DNA of 64,000 bases. It comes from Sulfitobacter sp. M39. Lineage in GTDB: Bacteria > Pseudomonadota > Alphaproteobacteria > Rhodobacterales > Rhodobacteraceae. Of this stretch, positions 18,039 to 27,217 are shown in pieces; position 1 is the first letter of the stretch, and each line of letters starts with the position of its first letter. The position numbers were made by a program, and so were the translations under genes. The DNA is taken from contig NZ_WMDZ01000001.1 in NCBI RefSeq assembly GCF_021735935.1, forward strand, positions 1,178,001 through 1,242,000, read 5' to 3'. The notes beneath the pieces are model-generated. The model worked only from the letters and a program-made list of their open reading frames with translations, was not told where the DNA came from and ran no database searches.

Positions 18039-19532
18039 ATGGACAATAAAGACCTTCCATCGCTCCCGCTGGCGCTGCTGCCCGTCGTTCTGACGCTTGG
18101 CCTTCTGGCGCTGCAACTTTTCTACTATGGCGACTTCACGCCCCATATTCCCCTGATCCTCGGATTGGCCATCACGTCCCTGCTGGGTGTGTTTCGCGGT
18201 CAGACGTGGATGGACATTCGCGAAGGCGTGTTCCACGTGATCCACGTGTCGATGCCGTCACTGGCGGTGTTGATCGTGGTGGGCATGATCGTCGGCGTCT
18301 GGATCGCGTCGGGCACGGTGCCCACGTTGATCTATTACGGGCTGACCTTGCTGACCCCGTCGATCTTTCTGGCAGCCGCCATGATCCTCTGTGCGGTGGT
18401 TTCCCTGTCGTTGGGGACCAGCTGGGGCACAGTCGGCACCATTGGTCTGGCGCTGATGGGGATTGGTGCGGGTTTCGGTATTCCGGCCTATTGGACTGCT
18501 GGTGCGGTCGTGTCGGGCGCGTTCTTTGGCGACAAGGTATCGCCGCTGTCGGATACGACGAACCTTGCGCCTGCGGTGACGGGCACGAATGTGTTCGACC
18601 ACATCAAGAACATGTTGCCCACGACGGTCCCTGCGATGCTTATCGCGCTGGTGATCTATGTGGTCGTCGGCTTTATGCTGATCGAAGAGGGCGCGGGCGA
18701 CGTTAGCAGCATCAATCAGATCACAACCGGTCTGGAGGAACGCTTTAGCCTCGGGATTATCCCGCTGACACCCGCCTTGATCGTGATTGTACTGGCGCTG
18801 ATGAAGAAGCCGCCGCTGCCGTCGCTGTTTGCCGGTGTGCTGGCCGGTGGTCTGGTGGCGATTTTCTGGCAGGGCGCGGGGCTGCATGACGTGTTCGCCT
18901 TTGCGCAGTCGGGCTATTCCATCGACACGGGCATCGCCGACATCGACAGTCTGCTGAACGCGGGCGGTATCCAGTCAATGATGTGGACCATTTCGCTAAT
19001 GTTGATTGCCTTGGGCTTTGGCGGCGCGCTGGAGCGCACCGGCTGTCTGGAGGCAATTATTATGGCAATCGTCAGCCGCGTGAAAAGCTTTGGCGCGGTA
19101 CAAAGCTCGGCCATCGGGACGGCCTTTGCGACCAATATGGTTGCAGGTGATCCCTATATCTCTATTGCGCTGCCGGGTCGTATGTACGCGCCCTTGTACC
19201 GTGGGATGGGCTATTCGACCCTGAACCTCAGCCGCGCGGTGGAAGAGGGCGGCACGCTGATGAGCCCGCTGATCCCGTGGAACGCCGGTGGTGCCTTTGT
19301 GATCTCGGCCTTGGGGCTGGGGGTCATGGACGGTAACCTGACCAACCTGCTGTATATCCCGCTGGCCTTTGCCTGCTGGACTGCACCGCTGATCGGTGTG
19401 TTCTATGCGGTGACCGGTCTGTTCTCGCCACAAGCGACGGACGAAGATCGGGCCGAGTGGGACAAATCCGGCGAAGACATCATGGACCTTGGCGACCATG
19501 AACTGGCCTACGAGCAACCGGCCGCGACCTGA
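18039..19532 (+). CDS. NhaC-family Na+/H+ antiporter
   Basis: A 497-residue secondary transporter of the NhaC/ArsB-like superfamily. The ATG at 18039 (MDNKDLPSLPL) follows GAGGA at a normal distance; an upstream in-frame ATG does not. About twelve hydrophobic helices are seen, with family features SLSLGTSWGTVGTIGLALMG, SGAFFGDKVSPLSDTTNLAP and a late EEGGTLMSPLIPWNAGGAF. NhaC proteins exchange Na+ for H+, but relatives (MleN) carry malate/lactate, so the substrate is open. It converges on the ectoine genes and shares a terminator with the AMP ligase; a sodium or compatible-solute role would fit but is inference. Confidence 0.88.
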   Translation: MDNKDLPSLPLALLPVVLTLGLLALQLFYYGDFTPHIPLILGLAITSLLGVFRGQTWMDIREGVFHVIHVSMPSLAVLIVVGMIVGVWIASGTVPTLIYYGLTLLTPSIFLAAAMILCAVVSLSLGTSWGTVGTIGLALMGIGAGFGIPAYWTAGAVVSGAFFGDKVSPLSDTTNLAPAVTGTNVFDHIKNMLPTTVPAMLIALVIYVVVGFMLIEEGAGDVSSINQITTGLEERFSLGIIPLTPALIVIVLALMKKPPLPSLFAGVLAGGLVAIFWQGAGLHDVFAFAQSGYSIDTGIADIDSLLNAGGIQSMMWTISLMLIALGFGGALERTGCLEAIIMAIVSRVKSFGAVQSSAIGTAFATNMVAGDPYISIALPGRMYAPLYRGMGYSTLNLSRAVEEGGTLMSPLIPWNAGGAFVISALGLGVMDGNLTNLLYIPLAFACWTAPLIGVFYAVTGLFSPQATDEDRAEWDKSGEDIMDLGDHELAYEQPAAT

Positions 19533-19555
19533 TCGCGCCTGAACCGACACAGATG

Positions 19556-19591
19556 AAAGCCGCAGCGCCAATGTGCGCTGCGGCTTTCTTT
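19556..19591 (+). terminator. bidirectional terminator between converging genes
   Basis: Perfect 13-base arms (AAAGCCGCAGCGC / GCGCTGCGGCTTT) with a six-base loop, ending in CTTTAT on the plus strand. It lies between the antiporter stop and the end of the minus-strand AMP ligase. Confidence 0.88.
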
Positions 19592-19597
19592 ATGCCC

Positions 19598-21205
19598 TCA
19601 GGCCTGCGCCTTCAGCCTGTCGCGAAGCGTGTTCTTGACGATCTTGCCATTGGCGTTGCGCGGCAGGGGATCGGGTTCGAATGTCGCAAAATCCGGCGCT
19701 TTGTAGTCCGCCATCTTTGTGCGTGCGAAAGCCTTGATCGTATCAAGATCCAGCGCCGTGTCCGTGGTGTGGATGAACACATGCATCTTTTCGCCAAGCA
19801 CCGGATCAGGGCATCCGATGGCGGCACATTCGATCACGGAGGGGTGGGCGGTCAGGGCGTTTTCGACCTCGGCGCTGTAGATGTTATAGCCGCCGCGAAT
19901 GATCATATCCTTACGACGGTCGTGCAGGCAGATGAACCCCTCGGCGTCGCGTGACCCCATGTCGCCGCTTTTCCAGTAGCCGTCGTGAAACTCGGAGGCA
20001 GTGCGGTCGGGGTTGTCCCAATAGCCGGGCACGGTCATCGCGCCCTTGATCCAAAGCTCCCCATGGGTGCCGTCGGGCACGTCGTTGCCCTGAGGATCGA
20101 CAATGCGGATATCGGCGCAGGGTACGGCGATGCCGATGCTATCCGCGCGTTTGGTGCCGAACCCCATCGGCAGGATCGTCACGGCAGAGGTAAGCTCCGT
20201 CGCGCCATAGGCGTTCATCAGGCAGAGGTTCGGCAGCTTTTCCGACAGCTCGGTGATGGTGGATTGCGGCATCGGTGCGCCGCCGTAGCCCCCGATCCGC
20301 CAGTGTTGCAGGTCGTAGTCGTCGACATTGCAGCGCAGCAGGAACAGGTTGTACATCGCTGGCACCATCAGCGTCTGCGTTACCTTTTCGTCGGCGGTCA
20401 GCGATAGGAACTCATGTGCACCGAAGACCTCCATCATCACGGTGCAGCCTGCGGTTTGCAGCATGGTAAAGACGGTGGCGACCAACCCGGTCACATGGCT
20501 TGCGGGCACGCAGAGGAGGGAGCGTTCACCGGCCCCCAGCTCCATGCAAAGTTCAAAATGCATCGCGGAATGGACGATGTTCAGATGGGTCAGCGTGGCC
20601 CCTTTGGGCTGGCCTGTGGTGCCGGAGGTATAGAGGATCACCGCGATGTCATCCTCGTGCAGCGGCACGGCGTCGGTCAGCGGAGTCTGTGCGGGCAGCG
20701 TATCGAAAGCGTCGGACCCAACCACTGTGCCGCCAACGCAAAAGCGGTGGGTCAGCGCGGGCAGATCGGCCGGTGCGGGCAGGCGGTCGGCGACATCCAT
20801 GCCATGCACGGCGATCTTGGCACCGCATTGTCGCAGGATAAACGCCAGCTCTGGCGTGCCTTCGCGGATGTTGATCGGCACGGCAATCGCGCCAAGCCGC
20901 AGACAGCCCATCATGGTCGCGATGAATTCCCAGCGGTTCGACAGCAGCAGCGCAACGCGGTCGCCCTTTTCGACCCCACGCGCGCGCAGCCCTGCGGCGA
21001 TGCGGCCCACGTGTAGGTCAAGCTCGGTATAGGTCAGTCTGGTCTCGCCGCTGACCACGGCCTCTTGATCGGGGGCGCGGGCAAAGGCCGCGGCGAGCAT
21101 GGCGTTCAGGTCGGCGGGGCGATCCTTGAAGCATTTGATCTCGCGACCGTCAAAATGGGTTTCTGTTTGTATGCGATCCGTGATCGCCTGTGACCAATGT
21201 GGCAT
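19598..21205 (-). CDS. class I adenylate-forming acyl-CoA ligase
   Basis: A 535-residue AMP-dependent ligase with excellent ribosome site GGGAGGAGCGCAG before the ATG. Motifs: ILYTSGTTGQPKGATLTH for ATP phosphate binding, NAYGATELTSA, DGYWKSGDMG, the hinge DRRKDMIIRGGYNIYSAEVE, and the catalytic C-terminal lysine in RNANGKIVKNTLRDR. It is last in the minus-strand ectoine-type run, about 140 bases after the aminotransferase. Ectoine breakdown by the DoeABCD route does not need such an enzyme, so it may serve another acid, or act on acetate released by DoeB; neither can be read from the sequence. Confidence 0.82.
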   Translation of the reverse strand: MPHWSQAITDRIQTETHFDGREIKCFKDRPADLNAMLAAAFARAPDQEAVVSGETRLTYTELDLHVGRIAAGLRARGVEKGDRVALLLSNRWEFIATMMGCLRLGAIAVPINIREGTPELAFILRQCGAKIAVHGMDVADRLPAPADLPALTHRFCVGGTVVGSDAFDTLPAQTPLTDAVPLHEDDIAVILYTSGTTGQPKGATLTHLNIVHSAMHFELCMELGAGERSLLCVPASHVTGLVATVFTMLQTAGCTVMMEVFGAHEFLSLTADEKVTQTLMVPAMYNLFLLRCNVDDYDLQHWRIGGYGGAPMPQSTITELSEKLPNLCLMNAYGATELTSAVTILPMGFGTKRADSIGIAVPCADIRIVDPQGNDVPDGTHGELWIKGAMTVPGYWDNPDRTASEFHDGYWKSGDMGSRDAEGFICLHDRRKDMIIRGGYNIYSAEVENALTAHPSVIECAAIGCPDPVLGEKMHVFIHTTDTALDLDTIKAFARTKMADYKAPDFATFEPDPLPRNANGKIVKNTLRDRLKAQA

Positions 21206-21343
21206 CTGCGCTCCTCCCGTAGCTTGGGGTAGTCATTGCGCAAACAATCAGGGGCTGCAACGGCCAAGCGCCGTGTTAGCGCCCGCAGTATGCCCCACCT
21301 GTGGGGGTCGGTTCGCCCTGCGAAACAAGGCGAACCGGGGCGT

Positions 21344-22717
21344 TTATCCCAGCACGGTTTTTACCGCATCCGCGGTCGCGGCGACGACTGTATCGACCTC
21401 TGCGCGGGTGATGCAGAAGGGCGGGGCAAAGCCGGTGATGTCGCCTTGGGGCATGGCACGGGCGATCACGCCGCGTTCCAGCATCGCGGCAGAGATCGCG
21501 GCCCCCACCTTGGCAGCAGGGTCAAGCGGCGTGGCGTCTGCCTTGTCGGCCACATATTCCACCGCGCAAAGCAGCCCTTCGCCACGGATGTCCCCCACAT
21601 TCGGATGATCGCCAAGCGCCTCTTTCATCGAGGCGTTCAGATATCCGCCCACCTCGGCCGCGTTGCTGACAAGGTTCAGGTCGTCGATGAGCTTGAGGTT
21701 CGCGACACCCGCCGCGGCACAGATCGGATGCGCCGAATAGGTCCAGCCGTGACCGATGGGGCCGTTCTCGTCCGTGCCCTGTTCCAGCACCTTCCACATC
21801 CGGTCCGATACGATCGACCCCGACAGCGGCGCATAGGCCGAGGTCAGCCCCTTGGCGATGGTGATCAGATCGGGTTTCAGCCCGTAGTGATCCGACCCGA
21901 ACATCGTCCCTAGACGGCCAAAGCCGGTCACGACCTCATCCGCGATCAGCAGGATGTCGTGGCGGTTCAGCACCTCTTGGATTGCGTCCCAGTATCCGGC
22001 GGGCGGGGGCACGATGCCGCCAGTGCCCAATACGGGTTCCCCGATAAAGGCCGCGATGGTGTCGGGCCCTTCGGCTTGGATCAGCGCCTCGAGCGCGTTG
22101 GCGCATTGCGCGGTAAACTCGGCTTCGGACTGGGTGCGGTCCTTGCGACGATAGTAATAGGGGGCGTCCGTGTGGATCACGGGGTTCATCGGCAGGTCGA
22201 ATTTGTCGTGGAACAGTGACAGGCCGGTCAGCGAGCCGGTCATCAGCCCCGACCCGTGATAGCCGCGCCAGCGCGAGATGACTTTCTTTTTCTGCGGGCG
22301 GCCAAGGATGTTGTTGTAGTACCAGACGAGCTTGATGTTCGTCTCGTTCGCGTCCGAGCCTGACAGACCGAAATAGACCTTGGACATATGCGCCGGTGCG
22401 CGGTCCATGATCATCTTGGCCAGCGTGATCGAGGTCTCGGTGCCGTGGCCCACATAGGAGTGGTAATAGGCCAGTTGATGCGCCTGTTCGGCGATGGCGT
22501 CGGCTACTTCGGTCCGGCCATAGCCTGCGTTCACGCAGTAGAGCCCGGCAAAGGCGTCCAGCATCCGGTTGCCATCGCGGTCCTCGATATGGACACCCGA
22601 CGCCCCTGTGATCACCCGCGTCGCGGATTCACCCCGCGCATGCTGTGCCAGATGCGTAGAGGGATGGAAAAAGTTTTCGCGGTCCCATGTGGCGAGTTGA
22701 TCATCATTGCGAAGCAT
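21344..22717 (-). CDS. doeD: class III aminotransferase, probable diaminobutyrate aminotransferase of ectoine catabolism
   Basis: A 457-residue PLP enzyme of the omega-aminotransferase type. Key segments are [55 protein letters not shown], the cofactor aspartate in [15 protein letters not shown] and the lysine of [14 protein letters not shown]. Its place directly after doeA and doeB fits the step that converts diaminobutyrate to aspartate semialdehyde. Other class III transaminases look alike, so the symbol rests on context. The expected semialdehyde dehydrogenase (DoeC) is not next to it. Confidence 0.72.
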   Translation of the reverse strand: MLRNDDQLATWDRENFFHPSTHLAQHARGESATRVITGASGVHIEDRDGNRMLDAFAGLYCVNAGYGRTEVADAIAEQAHQLAYYHSYVGHGTETSITLAKMIMDRAPAHMSKVYFGLSGSDANETNIKLVWYYNNILGRPQKKKVISRWRGYHGSGLMTGSLTGLSLFHDKFDLPMNPVIHTDAPYYYRRKDRTQSEAEFTAQCANALEALIQAEGPDTIAAFIGEPVLGTGGIVPPPAGYWDAIQEVLNRHDILLIADEVVTGFGRLGTMFGSDHYGLKPDLITIAKGLTSAYAPLSGSIVSDRMWKVLEQGTDENGPIGHGWTYSAHPICAAAGVANLKLIDDLNLVSNAAEVGGYLNASMKEALGDHPNVGDIRGEGLLCAVEYVADKADATPLDPAAKVGAAISAAMLERGVIARAMPQGDITGFAPPFCITRAEVDTVVAATADAVKTVLG

Positions 22718-22744
22718 AGGTCAGGCTTTCTGTTTAGGAGAGTT

Positions 22745-23737
22745 TCAGGTGAGTTCGGTGGCCAGCACGGCAAGGCAATCGCCCGGCTGTGCCAGTCCGG
22801 GGTGATGGCGGGCGATCACGATGCCCCCCATCTGGGCACGGATTTCACGCGGGGGCAGGCCCGTATGCCGGCTGTTCCACAAGCGCGCGATCAGGTCGCC
22901 TTCGGCCACTGTGTCGCCAAGGGTGACGTTGAAATCGACCAGCCCACCGTGGTTGGTGACGTGAAAACAACGGTCGTCGTCTTGCGACAGCATGCGCGAT
23001 GGCGCAGTGACGGGCTGGCCTTGCAGGATACCGGCGTGGATCAGCAGGTTGCGCACCCCTTTACGAGCGACCTGCGCCGTTTCCGGCGTGGCAGTGCCGC
23101 CGCCGCCCAATTCGGTGGTGACGAAAGTCTTGCCCATAGCTTCTGCCGCATCGTCGTACATGCCTAGCGCGTCGATCTCGCGCATCTCGACACTGAACGG
23201 TGCGTTGAACGCATCGCGCGCGGCGCGGCAGCGGGCCTGCTGGTCAGGGTCGTCCAGCGTGTGACAGGCGGCGAAGGGCAGAAAGTCCAGCGTTTTGCCG
23301 CCCGAATGGAAATCAAGCACGACATCCGCTATCGGCAGCAGCACCCGTTGAAAGTAGTCCGCGATCTTCTGCGTGGGCGTGCCATCGGGACGACCGGGAA
23401 AGCTGCGGTTCATGTTCACCCCGTCGAGCGGGGACACGCGTGTGCCGGCCGCAAAGGCAGGCTGGTTCATGAACGGGATGATGATCACGCGCCCCGTGAC
23501 GTCCTTGGCCTGCAGGGTCTGGGCAAGCTCGACCAAGGCCAGCGGCCCTTCGTATTCGTCGCCGTGGTTGCCGCCGGTCAGCAGGGCAGAGGGGCCGTCG
23601 CCGTTTTTCACTTGGGTCACCGGGATCTGTATCGCACCCCAGGCACTGTCATTGCGGCTATAGGGCAGGCGCAGATAGCCGTGCTGCACGCCGTCGCACT
23701 CAAAATCGATGGTGGCCGAAATCGGATTGTCCCGCAT
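22745..23737 (-). CDS. doeB: N-acetyl-L-2,4-diaminobutyrate deacetylase DoeB
   Basis: A 330-residue zinc-dependent deacylase of the aspartoacylase/succinylglutamate desuccinylase family. It removes acetate from N-acetyl-diaminobutyrate, the ring-opened form of ectoine. Zinc ligands lie in LTGGNHGDEYEGP (about residues 52-64) and VVLDFHSGGKTLDF; the substrate arginines are in GVNMNRSFPGRPDG. The catalytic glutamate is in TTELGGGGTATPE. The C-terminal domain (HGGLVDFNVTLGDTVAEGDLIAR) is lipoyl-like, as in this family. It begins four bases after doeA ends. Confidence 0.88.
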   Translation of the reverse strand: MRDNPISATIDFECDGVQHGYLRLPYSRNDSAWGAIQIPVTQVKNGDGPSALLTGGNHGDEYEGPLALVELAQTLQAKDVTGRVIIIPFMNQPAFAAGTRVSPLDGVNMNRSFPGRPDGTPTQKIADYFQRVLLPIADVVLDFHSGGKTLDFLPFAACHTLDDPDQQARCRAARDAFNAPFSVEMREIDALGMYDDAAEAMGKTFVTTELGGGGTATPETAQVARKGVRNLLIHAGILQGQPVTAPSRMLSQDDDRCFHVTNHGGLVDFNVTLGDTVAEGDLIARLWNSRHTGLPPREIRAQMGGIVIARHHPGLAQPGDCLAVLATELT

Positions 23738-23741
23738 AGCA

Positions 23742-24917
23742 CTATTCCTTGATCACAAGCGCACGCGGGGTGGTGCACAGACATTCGACACCGGTTTGCG
23801 TGATGACAATCGGCTCTGTGATCTCGATCCCGCCGTCGTCAAGCCAAAGTGCGGGCATAAAGTGGAAGGTCATTCCGGGTTCCAGCACGGTGGTATCTCC
23901 TGCGCGGAACGACATGGTGCGTTCGCCCCAGTCCGGAGGGTAGGACAGGCCGATCGCGTAACCGCAGCGGCTGTCTTTCTCGAACCCGCGGTTGCGCAGG
24001 GTGGTGTTGAAGGCGCGGGCGATGTCTTCGCAGCGGTTGCCCGGTTTGGCCTGCTCTAGCCCGGCATCAATCGCTTCGAGCACGGCATTCTCTGCATGCA
24101 GATACTTCTGCGGAGGCTTGCCCAAGAACAAGGTACGCGACTGCGGACATTGATAGCGTCGGTGCGCGCCCGCGATTTCAAAGAACGTGCCTTCGTTGTT
24201 GCGCAGGGGGGCATCGTCCCATGTGATGTGCGGCGCGGTGGCATCCAGACCCGAGGGCGTCATGGGTACGCAGGCGGGGTAGTCGCCCCAATGCCCTTCG
24301 GCCCCGCTGACTGAGGCGTGATAGATATCCGCGATCAGATCGTTCTTGCGCATCCCGACCTCGGCCTTTTCGCGGATCACCACGTGCATCCGTTCAACGA
24401 TCCGCGCGGCGCGACGCATATATTCAAGCTCGGTCGGGGATTTCACCGCACGTTGCCAGTTCACCAGCGCCGTGGCGTTCTGGATATTGACGCCCGGCAG
24501 CCGCGTTTGCAGTGTCAGGAATGCGGAAGCGGTAAAGTAGTAATTGTCCAGCTCGAACCCGATGCGCGCATTCTCTAGCCCGCGGTCCGCGATGAGACGG
24601 GCGAGATCCTCCATCGGGTGTTTGTCGGGGTTCTGGACGTAGGTGTCGTCATAGCCGACGATATTGTCATCATCCAGATAGGTGGTGCGCTGGGCACCGG
24701 CGCTGTCCATGGCGCGCCCCCACCACACGGGCTGGCCTTCGTGGGTCAGCAGCACGCCTTGATGCACGTAGAACGACCACCCGTCATAGCCCGCCAGCCA
24801 CGCCATATTGGAGGGATCGGTGACAAACAGCGCGTCCAGCCCGCGGTTGGCCATTTCGGCGCGTGTTTTCGCCAGACGTGCTGCATATTCGTGCTGTGTG
24901 AAAGAATGGTCGATCAT
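23742..24917 (-). CDS. doeA: ectoine hydrolase DoeA
   Basis: A 391-residue protein of the M24 (creatinase/Xaa-Pro peptidase) fold that opens the ectoine ring. The N-terminal creatinase-like domain (LDALFVTDPSNMAWLAGYDGWSFY) is followed by the pita-bread domain with EFFEIAGAHRRYQCPQSRTLFLG-type residues and YAIGLSYPPDWGERTMSF, a stretch I recognise from ectoine hydrolases. Normal M24 metal ligands are only partly kept, as known for this branch. It heads the minus-strand operon doeA-doeB-doeD and is divergent from the doeX regulator, the arrangement seen in other ectoine degraders. Confidence 0.88.
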   Translation of the reverse strand: MIDHSFTQHEYAARLAKTRAEMANRGLDALFVTDPSNMAWLAGYDGWSFYVHQGVLLTHEGQPVWWGRAMDSAGAQRTTYLDDDNIVGYDDTYVQNPDKHPMEDLARLIADRGLENARIGFELDNYYFTASAFLTLQTRLPGVNIQNATALVNWQRAVKSPTELEYMRRAARIVERMHVVIREKAEVGMRKNDLIADIYHASVSGAEGHWGDYPACVPMTPSGLDATAPHITWDDAPLRNNEGTFFEIAGAHRRYQCPQSRTLFLGKPPQKYLHAENAVLEAIDAGLEQAKPGNRCEDIARAFNTTLRNRGFEKDSRCGYAIGLSYPPDWGERTMSFRAGDTTVLEPGMTFHFMPALWLDDGGIEITEPIVITQTGVECLCTTPRALVIKE

Positions 24918-24969
24918 GTAGGGATTCCTGCCAGGGTATTGTGCGAGTTTAGCTTTTTCGCGCTGTGCA

Positions 24970-24983
24970 ATTATGCGAATAAT
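24970..24983. promoter_or_regulatory. possible DoeX operator
   Basis: An ATTAT-GCGA-ATAAT dyad lies in the 118-base AT-rich gap between the divergent doeA and doeX starts. Lrp/AsnC proteins favour AT-rich dyads, so this could be their site. Only one copy is clear. Confidence 0.4.
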
Positions 24984-25035
24984 GCGGCTACGCGGGTAAA
25001 AGCTGCAAACTTTTGTAAGATATGGGGAATTCAGG

Positions 25036-25491
25036 ATGATTGATGCGATAGACCGGAAAATCCTGCATCACGTGCAGCGCGACAATCTGCTCACCAGCGC
25101 GCGCCTTTCCGAACTGGTCGGGCTATCGCAAACCTCGGTCCAGCGGCGCCTTGCGCGGCTGCGTGCGACCAAGGCGATCGAGGCCGATATCGCCGTCGTC
25201 TCGCCCGAGGCCGTGGGCCGTCCTCTGACCATGCTGATCGCGGTGGAACTGGCGCGGGAACGGTCCGATATCATCGACCGTTTCAAGCGAGCGGTGCGGG
25301 AGCGGGCAGAAGTGATGAGCGCCTACTACGTGACCGGAGAGACCGACTTTATGCTGATCGTCAGCGCCAAGGACATGCAGGATTACGAGACGTTCACCCG
25401 CGATTTTTTCTACAACAATCCCGATATCAAAGGGTTCAAAACCACCGTGGTGATGGACCGGATCAAGGCGTCATTCACCTTGCCGGTCTGA
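25036..25491 (+). CDS. doeX: Lrp/AsnC-family regulator DoeX
   Basis: A 151-residue Lrp/AsnC regulator. An N-terminal winged helix (DRKILHHVQRDNLLTSARLSELVGLSQTSVQRRLARL) is followed by an effector-binding RAM domain (MSAYYVTGETDFMLIVSAKDM, then DIKGFKTTVVMDRIK). It is divergent from doeA, as doeX regulators of ectoine catabolism are, and probably senses a pathway intermediate such as N-acetyl-diaminobutyrate. The exact ligand cannot be read here. Confidence 0.85.
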   Translation: MIDAIDRKILHHVQRDNLLTSARLSELVGLSQTSVQRRLARLRATKAIEADIAVVSPEAVGRPLTMLIAVELARERSDIIDRFKRAVRERAEVMSAYYVTGETDFMLIVSAKDMQDYETFTRDFFYNNPDIKGFKTTVVMDRIKASFTLPV

Positions 25492-25512
25492 TCACCACAA
25501 TGGGTTGGTGAG

Positions 25513-25953
25513 CTAGGCGCTTTCCGCCTGCTTTTGCGACCATTCGGGTAGCGGAAAAAGCGTGTCGTAGATCAGGTTAAACACGTAGGCATAAACGAGG
25601 TAGAATGCCGCCAGTGCGATATCCAGCACGAAGGCATCCCACAGGCTGATCCCCAGATACCAAGCGATGAACGGCAGCAGCACCACCAGCAGCCCTGCCT
25701 CGAAGGCCAGCGCGTGCAGCACCCGGACGATGCGCGATTTCAGGGTGGTTCCCGTCAGCCGTTGTAAGGCCAAGTCAAAAAGCACGTTATAGCCAAGGTT
25801 CCAAAGCGTCGCGAGCGTGGCGCTGACAATGCCCACGACACCAAAGTCATGTAAGGGCACGTCAAACAGGATCGCGCCTGCGGGGATCACAAGGATCAGC
25901 GCGATGACTTCAAAACTGATGGCGTGGCGAAGACGGTCAAATGCAGAGCGCAT
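25513..25953 (-). CDS. PACE-family multidrug/polyamine efflux transporter
   Basis: A small four-helix membrane protein made of two bacterial transmembrane pair domains. I place the start at 25953 (MRSAFDRLRHAISFEVIAL; AGG ten bases upstream), giving 146 residues, because PACE proteins begin with this R..DR.RH motif. The second repeat (LKSRIVRVLHALAFEAGLLVV) copies the first, and WNLGYNVLFD and YNLIYD-like motifs close each half. Family members export biocides and short-chain diamines. The divergent neighbour is an agmatinase-type gene, so a polyamine link is attractive; that is inference. Confidence 0.87.
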   Translation of the reverse strand: MRSAFDRLRHAISFEVIALILVIPAGAILFDVPLHDFGVVGIVSATLATLWNLGYNVLFDLALQRLTGTTLKSRIVRVLHALAFEAGLLVVLLPFIAWYLGISLWDAFVLDIALAAFYLVYAYVFNLIYDTLFPLPEWSQKQAESA

Positions 25954-26124
25954 GTTATACCTCATTGAAGGGCCGGGTCGTCCCGGCAATTTTCCATTCA
26001 GGGGAGGTCGTCCTCACATGGATATACGTGCCAAAGCTGTGCGAGGATTTCAAGAGGCACAGGGGCGGGAAGCGCGGAAAGCTGCTTGGCTTTGCGGGCA
26101 AAGCTGCGAAGCTGCGCGAAGACA

Positions 26125-26163
26125 TCGAAGCTTGGGCGTTTGTCTGCGCGGCCCAAGCTTCGA
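26125..26163. repeat. long hairpin in the agmatinase leader
   Basis: Perfect 13-base inverted repeat (TCGAAGCTTGGGC / GCCCAAGCTTCGA) around a 13-base loop, ending 22 bases before the ATG. No T-run follows. It may be an operator or an mRNA structure acting on translation. It does not match a riboswitch I know. Confidence 0.6.
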
Positions 26164-26185
26164 GACAGCGAAAGGGAACGTGACG

Positions 26186-27142
26186 ATGACTAAATCATCC
26201 TACAATCAGCCGCTTAGCGGAAATGCCATGCCGCGGACCGGTGGGCCTGCCACTATGATGCGCCTGCCCGCGGCAGAGACAGCGGCGGGGCTGGATGCGT
26301 GTTTTCTGGGCATTCCGATGGATATAGGCACCTCCAACCGTCCCGGTACGCGGTTGGGCCCACGGCAGATACGCGACGAAAGCCGCATGATCCGACCCTA
26401 TAACATGGCCACCGGTGCGGCCCCGTTTGAACATCTTCAGGTGGCAGATATCGGTGACGTGCCGATCAACCTATTCGATCTCAAGAAATCGGTATCCATC
26501 ATCGCAGACCACTACCGCGAGGTGCTGTCACACGGGGCGATCCCGCTGACCTTGGGGGGTGACCACACGCTGACTTGGCCAATCCTGCGGGCGATTGCGG
26601 AAAAGCACGGGCCTGTCGCGTTAATTCATGTGGATGCCCATTCGGATACCAATGACGAGATGTTCGGCGAGAAAGAGGCGCATGGCTGCCCATTTCGCCG
26701 CGCGTGGGAGGAAGGCTGCCTGCAAAACGACAAAGTGTTCCAGATCGGCCTGCGCGGGACGGGCTATAGCAAGGACGACTTTGACTGGGGGCGGCAGCAG
26801 GGCTGGACCTGCATTCAGGCTGAAGAATGCTGGCACAAATCACTGACCCCGTTGATGGCAGATATCCGTGCCAAGATCGGCGATGCGCCGGTTTATCTGA
26901 CCTATGACATCGACAGTCTTGACCCTGCCTTCGCGCCTGGAACGGGCACGGTCGAGGTAGGCGGCTTGACTACCATGCAGGGGCTGGAAATCATTCGAGG
27001 GACGGCGGGGCTGAACCTTGTGGGGGGCGATCTGGTTGAGGTTTCCCCGCCCTATGACCCTGCGGGCAATACCGCGATGATCGCAGCCAGCTATCTGTAT
27101 GAAATGCTATGTGCACTGCCCGGCGTGCCGCAAGGAAGATAG
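26186..27142 (+). CDS. speB: agmatinase-family ureohydrolase
   Basis: A 318-residue binuclear manganese hydrolase that splits urea from a guanidino compound. The ATG at 26186 (MTKSSYNQPLSGNAM) has AAAGGGAAC upstream; the frame is open much further but the upstream part has no protein character. Metal motifs are LTLGGDHTLTWP, HVDAHSDTND and YLTYDIDSLDPAFAPGTGTVEVGG. Agmatine is the most common substrate, but guanidinobutyrate or guanidinopropionate enzymes share these motifs, so the gene symbol is tentative. It is divergent from the PACE exporter and stands alone behind a hairpin. Confidence 0.82.
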   Translation: MTKSSYNQPLSGNAMPRTGGPATMMRLPAAETAAGLDACFLGIPMDIGTSNRPGTRLGPRQIRDESRMIRPYNMATGAAPFEHLQVADIGDVPINLFDLKKSVSIIADHYREVLSHGAIPLTLGGDHTLTWPILRAIAEKHGPVALIHVDAHSDTNDEMFGEKEAHGCPFRRAWEEGCLQNDKVFQIGLRGTGYSKDDFDWGRQQGWTCIQAEECWHKSLTPLMADIRAKIGDAPVYLTYDIDSLDPAFAPGTGTVEVGGLTTMQGLEIIRGTAGLNLVGGDLVEVSPPYDPAGNTAMIAASYLYEMLCALPGVPQGR

Positions 27143-27159
27143 CCCGCCTTTCGCATGTC

Positions 27160-27200
27160 ACACGCAACCGGCCCAGCCTATGGCCACGCCGGTTGCGTGT
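27160..27200. terminator. hairpin between converging genes
   Basis: Perfect 13-base arms (ACACGCAACCGGC / GCCGGTTGCGTGT) with a 15-base loop between the agmatinase stop and the end of the converging dehydrogenase gene. No T-run is seen on either side, so termination is likely but not certain. Confidence 0.55.
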
Positions 27201-27217
27201 TGAACGCGGTTTTCAGG

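Noticed and set aside
17749..18060. 103-codon minus-strand frame between opgG and the antiporter
   Set aside because: No ribosome site, Cys/Arg/His-rich composition and overlap with the expected divergent promoters.
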